Shown here: piece after piece, positions 8,203-14,959 of the stretch
How positions within the stretch are numbered: position 1 is the first letter of the stretch
Layout of the letters: each line of letters begins with the position of its first letter
DNA from: Planctomycetota bacterium
Lineage (GTDB): Bacteria; Planctomycetota; Planctomycetia; Pirellulales; Pirellulaceae
DNA length: 25,981 nucleotides
Assembly: GCA_029259935.1 (NCBI GenBank)
Contig: JAJDEH010000248.1
Coordinates: 1-25,981 of the forward strand
Direction of reading: 5' to 3'
Made by a program: the position numbers and the translations under genes
Notes under the pieces: model-generated
Told to the model about the DNA's origin: nothing
Databases searched by the model: none
What the model saw: only the letters and a program-made list of their open reading frames with translations

Positions 8203-9429
8203 CTATCCGTTTGCGAACGTCGCAATGTCAAACATCGGGAGCATGACCGCCAATACCACGACGGCCACGACGGCTCCCATGATTACCGTGATCGCCGGTT
8301 CCAGGAACGTGACAATCTCGCGCAGCTTTGCTTCTCCCTCGTCTTCAAAATGCTCGCCGATCAACTGCGTGACCGCGCCCAAGTTGCCGGTGCGCTCGGC
8401 CGTCAACACCATTTCAGCGGCCGACGAGGGAATGAATTCGCTGTGGATCAATGCGTCGCCCAGCCCCCGGCCGTTGAGCACGTTGGATTCCAGTTCGGAA
8501 AACAATTCGCGATAAAGCGAATTGCCAACCGACGAACGCGCCAACCTTAGGCTTTCCAATAGTGGCACTCCGCTGTCCAGCATTAGTCCCATCAGGCGGC
8601 AGACACGCCCAATCAGTAGGGCGCGGGTCACATCGCGGATCAAAAACACGTTCAACATGCCCTTGTCCCACAGTCGTCGTCCCGTCGTGGAAAACCGCGA
8701 CGCAAATGTCCCCACGATGACTAACAAAAACAGCGGTCCCCATAGCCAAAATCGGCCACGCAACTCAAGCGAAACGCCGAGCAGCATTTGGGTGATCACC
8801 GGCAGCGGCATTTCAAATTGTTCAAAGATCTTCGCGAACTGGGGCAGTACGAACAGCACCAAGGCAGACAAAACGAGACTTGACACGGAGGCCAACAAAA
8901 CCGGGTATGCCAGCAAGGTTCGAATCGTGTTGCGTAGCCGTAGCTCGCCGCGTTGCAAGTGAGCCAGTTGCTGCAGCACGTCCGGCATGCGCCCGGACGC
9001 CTCGCCGGCCGTAGCGCTGGCGATATAAGTCTCTCCAAATACATGGGAATACGGCTTCAAGGCCGCCGAGAATGACTTTCCACCCAACAAGTCGTTGTGA
9101 ATCGCCTCGAGAATTTCTCGTTGAGTTGGGTTGCGGCTTTGCCGCGCCAGCGATTTAAGCGCCGAAGTCACATCGACTCCAGAACGCAACATGATGGCCA
9201 GTTGCGAGGTGATGTTGGCGAGATCGCGTCTCTTGAGTTTCTTGTTCGCAAGTCGCGGCGCGGTCGGCACAGCGGCGGACGGCGATTGCACGGGAGCCGT
9301 GCGCGCTTCCATCCACGGGGCGGACGGGTTGAAACCCGTTGCCATTTTTCCCGTGCTTGTCTGTTGACCTTGTGGATACATATTAGTTTCGGCGGTGCCG
9401 CGAGGCGGGCCGCCCACGTCTTTCATCAT
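8203..9429 (-). CDS. pilC: PilC/GspF inner-membrane platform protein
   Basis: This 408-residue polytopic protein is the platform onto which the assembly ATPase acts. After a Pro/Ser-rich, probably disordered N-terminus (about 1-60), it has two GspF domains. The first holds LANITSQLAIMLRSGVDV and GKSFSAALKPY, the second LIGRVCRLMGLMLDSGVPLLESL and GRGLGDALIHS. Three hydrophobic segments lie near 172-205, 228-250 and 380-402. The conserved TAGEASGRMPDVL and TAERTGNLGAV motifs mark the family. The ATG overlaps the pilB stop as ATGA; a second ATG follows immediately, so the exact first residue may be either. The N-terminal extension is longer than in most GspF proteins. Confidence 0.95.
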   Translation of the reverse strand: MMKDVGGPPRGTAETNMYPQGQQTSTGKMATGFNPSAPWMEARTAPVQSPSAAVPTAPRLANKKLKRRDLANITSQLAIMLRSGVDVTSALKSLARQSRNPTQREILEAIHNDLLGGKSFSAALKPYSHVFGETYIASATAGEASGRMPDVLQQLAHLQRGELRLRNTIRTLLAYPVLLASVSSLVLSALVLFVLPQFAKIFEQFEMPLPVITQMLLGVSLELRGRFWLWGPLFLLVIVGTFASRFSTTGRRLWDKGMLNVFLIRDVTRALLIGRVCRLMGLMLDSGVPLLESLRLARSSVGNSLYRELFSELESNVLNGRGLGDALIHSEFIPSSAAEMVLTAERTGNLGAVTQLIGEHFEDEGEAKLREIVTFLEPAITVIMGAVVAVVVLAVMLPMFDIATFANG

Positions 9430-11207
9430 TCAAAGAAAGCGACTCTGGATACTTCGTCCAAGCTGGTAATTTCCTGTTCCGCCAGTTCTAGTCCCGATTG
9501 CAGCAGCGTCGCGCCTTCGTTCTCGCGACACCAATCGCGGATCGATTCCAACCCGGCTCCTTCCGCAATTAGTTCGCGCAGGGGCTGTTCCGCGAGCAGC
9601 ACTTCATAAATTCCCGTTCTGCCTTGATAGCCCGTATCGAAGCAATCCGCGCATCCTTCACCACGGCAAAAACTGCGGCGCAGGTCGCCTTGAAAATGGA
9701 GTGCCTGCAGCAGCTCGACCGGTGGATAAAACGACGTGCGGCAATTGGGGCAGATCGTGCGCACCAAACGCTGTGCCACGACGCCGACCAACGAAGCGGC
9801 GATTTTGTACGATTCCAGGCCCATGTCCCGTAGACGCGTGATGGCACTAGCGCTGTCGTTGGTGTGCAGTGTACTGAGCACTAGATGACCGGTGAGCGCG
9901 GCTTGCACGGCGACTTGCGCGGTCTCGGCATCGCGGATTTCACCGATCATCACAACATCGGGATCTTGTCGTAAAATGGATCGCAAGGCGCGGGCAAAAT
10001 CCAGGGAACGCGCCGTATCGGCTTGAACTTGATTGATCAACTCCAACTGATACTCGACCGGATCCTCCACGGTGACAATATTCAGGTGTACCGACTTAAT
10101 CAATTCGAGGGCCGAATAAAGCGTGGTGGTCTTGCCGCTTCCCGTGGGACCGGTCACGAGCAACAGTCCATACGGCTTCTTGAGCAGCACTTTGGTACGA
10201 TCCAAGAGTTCATGCGGCATGCCGAGTTTGTTCAGGTCAAACGTCAACCGGCGACGATCTAACACACGAATCACGACCTTTTCGCCCAAGACCGTGGGCA
10301 GCGTCGAGATACGCAAGTCGATCTCTTTCCCCTCGACGGCAACCTGGCAACGCCCGTCCTGAGGAACCCGTTGTTCCGCGATGTCCATCGTGCCCATCAC
10401 CTTCACGCGTGAAACGAGGGCTGGATGAATATCCAGACGGGGCCGTAACACTTCGACCAATTGGCCATCGATGCGAAATCGAACAATGGAGTGCTTGCGG
10501 CTGGGTTCAATGTGAATGTCGCTGGCACCCTTCTGAAGCGATTGCAGAATTAGATAATTGACTAAGTTGATAACGGGGCTGCCCTCGACCAGCTTTTCGA
10601 TCGATGTGAGGTCGACGTTTGCGACATCTTCTTGAAGCTGGACCGCCGATTCATCCAGGTCGGCGGTAATCGCGTCGACGGAAAAGTCGTCCTGGTAGCA
10701 GCGTTCCAGCATGCGCTGGATATTCGTCAGGTAGGCAAATACGGGCCTAATGCGCAGCCGAGTCAGTTGCTCGATTTCGTCAATTTGAGCGAGATTCTGT
10801 GGCTCTCCCATCGCGACGGTTAACTCGTCGCGCACCTTGAACATGGCGATGGCGTTCAGGCGTTGGGCCATCTCCTGGGGAATAACGCGCACCACTTGCG
10901 GATCAATCAAGCCCTCGCGAAGCCGCACGGGCGGAACGCCAAGTTTTGCCGCCAGGAACGGCAGCAAGTCATCTTCCGTCAAGATGGCCATTTCGACGAG
11001 CGCTTCACCAAGACGCATGCCCGTGCGGTACTGCAGTTGCAGGGCGGACTCCAAGTCGGCGGGTGTCAGCACGCCCGCGCTGACCAGTTGTTCACCCAGC
11101 GACTGCCCAGGACCCTCGCCATAAGGCGCATTGCCGGCAACGCCGACCGCTTGTTGAAGCGCCGGATCGTCAATGACCGCGTTGGGTGGTTCGGCGATCA
11201 CGTTCAA
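9426..11207 (-). CDS. pilB: PilB/GspE assembly ATPase
   Basis: This is the hexameric ATPase that drives pilin polymerisation. The 593-residue product has an N-terminal MshEN/GspE-N region (about 36-130) with two consecutive 24-residue motifs, LGEQLVSAGVLTPADL then RLGEALVEMAILTEDDL. The catalytic domain has Walker A GPTGSGKT (353-360), the Asp box EDPVEYQ (381-387), Walker B DPDVVMIGEIRD (415-426), the His box TGHLVLSTLHTND and a four-Cys zinc motif (CPNC at 486-489, then CADC at 519-522 with C514 nearby). The start is TTG at 11207, overlapping the STAS gene stop as TTGA, with GAGGAG nine bases upstream; no ATG is available nearby. MshEN pairs in related ATPases bind c-di-GMP. Here some motif residues differ (Ser for the first Arg, Ala for the second Gly). 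Confidence 0.96.
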   Translation of the reverse strand: MNVIAEPPNAVIDDPALQQAVGVAGNAPYGEGPGQSLGEQLVSAGVLTPADLESALQLQYRTGMRLGEALVEMAILTEDDLLPFLAAKLGVPPVRLREGLIDPQVVRVIPQEMAQRLNAIAMFKVRDELTVAMGEPQNLAQIDEIEQLTRLRIRPVFAYLTNIQRMLERCYQDDFSVDAITADLDESAVQLQEDVANVDLTSIEKLVEGSPVINLVNYLILQSLQKGASDIHIEPSRKHSIVRFRIDGQLVEVLRPRLDIHPALVSRVKVMGTMDIAEQRVPQDGRCQVAVEGKEIDLRISTLPTVLGEKVVIRVLDRRRLTFDLNKLGMPHELLDRTKVLLKKPYGLLLVTGPTGSGKTTTLYSALELIKSVHLNIVTVEDPVEYQLELINQVQADTARSLDFARALRSILRQDPDVVMIGEIRDAETAQVAVQAALTGHLVLSTLHTNDSASAITRLRDMGLESYKIAASLVGVVAQRLVRTICPNCRTSFYPPVELLQALHFQGDLRRSFCRGEGCADCFDTGYQGRTGIYEVLLAEQPLRELIAEGAGLESIRDWCRENEGATLLQSGLELAEQEITSLDEVSRVAFFE

Positions 11208-11539
11208 TGCAGAAAACTCCTCACCGCGTCGGAGACATCCTCATACACTTCCAACTCATCCGCGAGCCCCGAAATGGTTAGCGCGTCGCGACACAATGGC
11301 GTTGGTCCGGCAATTTTCAGCAAGCCGCCGCGTTGTTCGAAGTTTTCTTGTGCGTTCAGCAAAAGCTCAAGTCCTTGGCTATCGATGAGCGGCACACGAC
11401 CTAGATCCAAGACCGCCATGGGTTGGCCGTCACTTAGGCAGTCTTCCAACAGTTCGGAAACTTGGGCGGTAACATCCGCGATCAACGGGTCGGATCCTCC
11501 GATGATGCTCACGGCGCCTTGTGTGGTTTTCTCAAACAT
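11204..11539 (-). CDS. STAS-domain protein (anti-sigma-factor-antagonist type)
   Basis: This 111-residue single STAS domain has the SpoIIAA/RsbV-type core MAVLDLGRVPLIDSQGLELLL. Ser54, after Asp53 in the IDSQG loop, matches the position phosphorylated in anti-sigma factor antagonists. A second beta-alpha unit (GGLLKIAGPTPLCRDALTISGL) completes the fold. In known systems these proteins switch partners by Ser phosphorylation through an RsbW-type kinase; no such kinase lies nearby. The histidine kinase upstream is of the two-component class and would not be expected to phosphorylate this Ser. Its stop overlaps the pilB start, tying its production to the motor ATPase. It could be a local regulator of pilus assembly, but that is inference from position. 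Confidence 0.85.
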   Translation of the reverse strand: MFEKTTQGAVSIIGGSDPLIADVTAQVSELLEDCLSDGQPMAVLDLGRVPLIDSQGLELLLNAQENFEQRGGLLKIAGPTPLCRDALTISGLADELEVYEDVSDAVRSFLH

Positions 11540-11581
11540 CTCGTGTTGTCGCCGTGCGAAAGTTGAATTCGTAGTTATCCG

Positions 11582-13426
11582 CTATGCTCCCGCGGAAATT
11601 TCTTCCCCAATCAAGGGCAACGAAATACTGAATTTGCTGCCTTTGTTCAGTTCGCTTGTCACCGTCAGTTTGCCGCTGTGCAACCGAACGACCTCGTAAG
11701 CCAACGACAAACCAAGGCCGGTTCCCGTCTCTTCTTGCACTCGCTGATCACTGCTGCGGAAAAATTTGTCGAACAATCTGGGCAATTCACTCTCCGCGAT
11801 GCCGATGCCCGTGTCCTCGACATCAATCACAAGCTCGCCGTCCGCGACATGGGCCCGAAAGGCGACCCGTCCGCCTTCCGGCGTGTACTTGGCGGCGTTA
11901 CCGAGTAAGTTGACCAGCGTGGTGGAGATCTTGTCTTTATCCAGTTTCAATTCGGGAAGTTTGTCGGAGAGTGCAATCTCGAAGACAATGCTCTTCTGAT
12001 CCATCCAGCCTTGAACTTTCGCGATGACATCACGCAACATGCGGTCGACTTCGACTTTTTTCCGCGTGACGACCAGCGACCCGCTCTCCAGGCTGCTAAT
12101 GCTGAGCAAATCGTCCACCAGACGGGCCAGTCGCGTCGCTTCCGTGTTGATGGTGTTGCAGAATTCCTTCTGTTGCTCGATTTCCAGCGCGTCGCTGAGT
12201 GCCAGGGTTTCGGCGTAGGCCTTGATGTTGGACAACGGCGTACGCAGTTCGTGCGTCGCGGCGTCAAGGAACTCGTCGCGCATCTTGTCGGCCAGCTTGT
12301 GCTGCGTTACATCGCGCACCAACCAGATGTTGCGGCCGTGAGACTGTCGATTGGATGAACGGATGGGATGTCGCGCAATTCGCAGCGCCCGCTCGCCGTT
12401 GCCGCCCTTCTTGGTCAGTTCCGCCACGACGCTGCGACCGCGCGACACCGGACCGAACGCATTGCTGGGTTGAGCCGCTTCCAAATCGAAACATGCCTCA
12501 ACGCCGCTGCCTTTTACGGACTGTTCGTCTGCATCGCGTCCGGTCAAACCGTAGAAGGCGCGATTGGCGAATGTGACTCGGCCGTCGGCGTCGGTCACCG
12601 CCACTCCGTCCGGCAGACTATTGAGCAACTCGTCGCCGTCACCCTTACGCAGCCCTTGCAGTGCTTGACTCAGCCGCTGTTCGAGGTCGCCGTTTGGCGA
12701 GTTGCCGTTGCGTTGCCCGATTAAACGATTCCAGCCAAGGGCAACCGGACCACGCACGGGCACTTCGTGTAGGCTCACCTCATCCGTGGTCGAAGCCGTC
12801 GCCAGTCGGCGCAGTTGCGATTCGACGTCCGCCATGGGAGTTACCATTCGTCCAATGACCACGCCGCCAATCGCCAGCAGGGCAATCGGTCCGAGAAAAG
12901 CGATGGGGATGAATTCGGCGTTTGAAAGGATGACGCCGAATAGGTCCGGCTCGCGAACCGCCACGCGCAGGCTGGCGAAGGTTTGGTCCTGGTTTTTTAG
13001 CGGGATGCGATACTCACGCAGTCGCCGCGAGCCGCCGGTAAAGCCAATCGTCTCGATCTGGCCCCAGCGCGTACGGGCGCCTTGGGGGTCGATCGCCTGC
13101 TGGCCAATGTGCTGAGACGTGGAATGGGCGACGTACTTATTCTCGGGAGAAACGATGGCACAGTAATCTAGCGAACGCTCCAAGCGAATTTGTTCCACGA
13201 CCTTCTGTAGATTCTGATCGCCGTGCCGCGCGTAGTCGATTTCAATGCGCGAGGACGCTTTGCTTAGCAGGGACAGCAAGGTGCCTTCGGTGTGCGATTT
13301 GATCACGCCACGCGCCACCCAAATCACTCCCACCGCCAGCCACAGGACCGCAATCAGGCAAAATAGCAAATAGTAAACGACCACTCGCCGCGGGAGTTCG
13401 AGTTGAAGCGACGTTGCGAGGGGCAT
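11582..13426 (-). CDS. Membrane sensor histidine kinase (extracytoplasmic sensor, PAS)
   Basis: This 614-residue sensor kinase has a transmembrane helix at about 17-39, an extracytoplasmic Cache-like sensor at about 45-170 (DYCAIVSPENKYVAHST is typical), and a second transmembrane helix at about 172-195. A HAMP-like linker and a PAS domain follow (about 262-375, LLNSLPDGVAVTDADGRVTFAN), with a HisKA helix pair whose phospho-acceptor is His392 in ATHELRTPLSN. The HATPase domain has an intact N box (LVNLLGNAAKYT), G1 (DTGIGI), F box and G2 (GTGLGLSLAYEV). The kinase should therefore be active. The likely partner is the response regulator just upstream (58 bases away). The ATG at 13426 has no obvious ribosome binding site, so a slightly different start is possible. 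Confidence 0.94.
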   Translation of the reverse strand: MPLATSLQLELPRRVVVYYLLFCLIAVLWLAVGVIWVARGVIKSHTEGTLLSLLSKASSRIEIDYARHGDQNLQKVVEQIRLERSLDYCAIVSPENKYVAHSTSQHIGQQAIDPQGARTRWGQIETIGFTGGSRRLREYRIPLKNQDQTFASLRVAVREPDLFGVILSNAEFIPIAFLGPIALLAIGGVVIGRMVTPMADVESQLRRLATASTTDEVSLHEVPVRGPVALGWNRLIGQRNGNSPNGDLEQRLSQALQGLRKGDGDELLNSLPDGVAVTDADGRVTFANRAFYGLTGRDADEQSVKGSGVEACFDLEAAQPSNAFGPVSRGRSVVAELTKKGGNGERALRIARHPIRSSNRQSHGRNIWLVRDVTQHKLADKMRDEFLDAATHELRTPLSNIKAYAETLALSDALEIEQQKEFCNTINTEATRLARLVDDLLSISSLESGSLVVTRKKVEVDRMLRDVIAKVQGWMDQKSIVFEIALSDKLPELKLDKDKISTTLVNLLGNAAKYTPEGGRVAFRAHVADGELVIDVEDTGIGIAESELPRLFDKFFRSSDQRVQEETGTGLGLSLAYEVVRLHSGKLTVTSELNKGSKFSISLPLIGEEISAGA

Positions 13427-13484
13427 GGTCTAATACCGGCGAAAGGGCGAGTTATCAATCTCACGAGAGCGATGTCAGTTTGAA

Positions 13485-13871
13485 TCAAGTGGTGGGTGCC
13501 AAGCAATCTCGGATTTCCTGCACGATCGCGGCGGGGCTAAACGGTTTGGCATACGTCGCGGTGATTCCCAATTCGTCGCGCATCTTGGGCAGGTCCAATT
13601 CCATTCCCTTGGCGGTAAGCAAGAACACTGGCACGTCGGCGTAGGAATCGATCTGACGCATGTTGGAACAAAACTCGCAACCGTCCATCAAGGGCATTTG
13701 CATGTCGGTGACGATCAAGTCGAACTGTTCTTCTCGAACAAGGTCCAACGCGACTTGACCGTTGTGCGCGGTGCTAACGTCGAATCCGGCATTTTTCAAA
13801 TTGATTGCCAGCACCTTGGATAAGGCGGGATTGTCTTCAACAACCAGGATTCGGCGAGCTAGGTCATGCAT
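13485..13871 (-). CDS. Single-domain response regulator (CheY-like)
   Basis: This is a 128-residue receiver domain with no output domain. The acidic pair is Glu12-Asp13 (LVVEDN), the phospho-acceptor Asp56 lies in LIVTDMQMPLMDG, the switch Thr is in FLLTAKG and the conserved Lys109 is in YAKPF. All key residues are present, so phosphorylation by the downstream kinase is plausible. The ATG at 13871 is chosen because it places the first beta strand at the usual distance; in-frame starts at 13898 (ATG) and 13910 (TTG) would add an unsupported tail. As a stand-alone receiver it would act by protein contact, as CheY/PilG-type proteins do. It lies between the prepilin and the kinase. Confidence 0.9.
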   Translation of the reverse strand: MHDLARRILVVEDNPALSKVLAINLKNAGFDVSTAHNGQVALDLVREEQFDLIVTDMQMPLMDGCEFCSNMRQIDSYADVPVFLLTAKGMELDLPKMRDELGITATYAKPFSPAAIVQEIRDCLAPTT

Positions 13872-13945
13872 AACGGAACACTTTGAAGGTCTAACCATGC
13901 GAGCGCGCAATCCGTACGATCGGCGGCGTTGCTGGTACTATTCAT

Positions 13946-13962
13946 CGGGTCCGAAGAACCCG
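13946..13962 (-). other. Small stem-loop between prepilin and response regulator
   Basis: The arms CGGGT and ACCCG flank a 7-base loop in the 232-base gap after the prepilin gene. There is no T-run after it in the transcribed (minus) direction, so it is not a standard intrinsic terminator. It could damp read-through or protect the prepilin message from decay; this is inference from position only. The same gap also holds a 9-base tandem repeat (TTCAATCGA then TTCAATCGG) at 14035-14052. I see no gene in the gap. Confidence 0.25.
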
Positions 13963-14103
13963 CGACTTACGACTGTTCGCGATTGCCGCTGTAACGGTCA
14001 GGAGCCCGTGGATTGCTACTTTCGTTTCCACTGTTTCAATCGATTCAATCGGCACAGTCGCTACCGCAAGGAAAACCATTGGGCGAATTGAGTCGAACTT
14101 TGC

Positions 14104-14541
14104 TTAAAGGTCGTCGTAGTTGACCGCCGCGTCACTGGCAGTCGCGCCACCGCTGTTGACGATGAATTCACCGAAGTCGGTAGAGTACTTCCAGCCGTTC
14201 GTGGGGGTCGCGTCGGCCGCGATGTTTTGGCCGGTGGCGTAGGTGACATTTGCGTTCTGCTGTCCGACCGGGCAAGTGGGGAAGGCACCTCGTAAGTAGG
14301 GTGCCAAGTCCGTATCCAGATTGCTGGACTGGCCAGGCAGTTGCCCGCCGTTCTCGGCGGTGTATAGCTCGATCGCGTCACGGACGACGGACAGCGTTTG
14401 TTTTAGCCCGTTATCCGTGGCAGTGGCCGACGTGTTGAGAAACCGTGGTGCCGCGACAGCCGCAAGTATCCCAAGTATCAGGATCACTACGACCAACTCG
14501 ACCAATGTAAATGCAATTCGTTTTTTCATGTTTGTTTTCAT
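14104..14541 (-). CDS. GspG-like type IV prepilin / major pseudopilin
   Basis: This 145-residue prepilin has leader MKTNMKKRIA, then FTLVELVVVILILGILAAVAAPRF, the class III signal with Phe+1 and Glu+5. The C-terminal part (LKQTLSVVRDAIELYTAENGGQLPG, then AFPTCPVG) matches GspG-type pseudopilins common in planctomycetes. It is the first gene of the minus-strand cluster and probably the major fibre subunit. One oddity is Ala rather than Gly at -1 of the predicted cleavage site. The ATG at 14541 is used; an in-frame ATG at 14529 would shorten the leader to six residues and is also reasonable. A GAGTGAGA stretch lies just upstream as a modest ribosome binding site. Confidence 0.93.
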   Translation of the reverse strand: MKTNMKKRIAFTLVELVVVILILGILAAVAAPRFLNTSATATDNGLKQTLSVVRDAIELYTAENGGQLPGQSSNLDTDLAPYLRGAFPTCPVGQQNANVTYATGQNIAADATPTNGWKYSTDFGEFIVNSGGATASDAAVNYDDL

Positions 14542-14560
14542 TTGATCTCACTCAATCCCC

Positions 14561-14572
14561 GTGGTGTACCAC
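14561..14572. repeat. Short palindrome in the prepilin leader
   Basis: The half-sites GTGGT and ACCAC are separated by two bases, about 20 bases upstream of the prepilin ATG. The loop is too small for an RNA hairpin, so any role would be at the DNA level. Confidence 0.3.
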
Positions 14573-14647
14573 TGTGCTTTAGTACTCTCGGCCGCACTCG
14601 CAGCCGGCGCAATCCCTGCTTTCTGTTGTTACCTTGCTCAAATACTA

Positions 14648-14670
14648 GGACACCCTTAGTAACCGTGTCC
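14648..14670. promoter_or_regulatory. 23-bp dyad, candidate operator between the two pilus arms
   Basis: The arms GGACAC and GTGTCC are perfect inverted repeats. Inside them TTA and TAA are also symmetric around a central G at 14659, giving 9 of 11 paired positions. The site lies 107 bases upstream of the prepilin ATG and 290 bases upstream of the HD-GYP ATG, in the only divergent regulatory region of the pilus locus. A two-helix-turn-helix dimer would fit this geometry. No regulator for it is identified in the window. Confidence 0.5.
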
Positions 14671-14697
14671 GATTTCCGCGACCAATGCGGGATTCCG

Positions 14698-14719
14698 AAA
14701 TCCGCCGGGGGACGGATTT
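14698..14719. repeat. Inverted repeat in the divergent pilus region
   Basis: The arms AAATCCG and CGGATTT are separated by 8 G-rich bases. There is no T-run, so a terminator is unlikely. It could be an operator or a structured leader of the HD-GYP transcript. A further weaker repeat, CAACAC and GTGTTG with a 6-base loop, lies at 14768-14785. The rest of the 418-base stretch 14542-14959 shows no gene on either strand. Confidence 0.3.
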
Positions 14720-14847
14720 TGCGAGCCTGACCCAATGCATCACTCAACCCAAGGGGATACACGTCACCAACACAGGGGGGTGTTGAGCGAGCTAGTTTTC
14801 GCATTCGGCAGCACGAATTCGCTGCGGAAACCCGCACGGCCCGTTGT

Positions 14848-14875
14848 TTGACTGACAAACGCTTTGGCGTAGATT
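14848..14875 (+). promoter_or_regulatory. Candidate sigma-70-type promoter for the HD-GYP operon
   Basis: A -35 box TTGACT (14848-14853), a 16-base spacer and a -10 box TAGATT (14870-14875) lie about 85 bases before the HD-GYP ATG. The -35 overlaps a small inverted repeat (GTTTG and CAAAC, 14846-14860) that could be a regulator site. The assignment rests on consensus match alone. Confidence 0.35.
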
Positions 14876-14959
14876 CCATTGGTGGGCAGTACATACGCAA
14901 ACTTGTTTTAGCAGCACATGACCCTCCATTGATCCACAAGACGTGGATGCCTTGAAGCG

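Noticed and set aside
13872..13910. Longer N-terminus for the response regulator (starts at 13898 or 13910)
   Set aside because: There is no ribosome binding site, and the added residues do not belong to a receiver domain; the ATG at 13871 gives the usual length.
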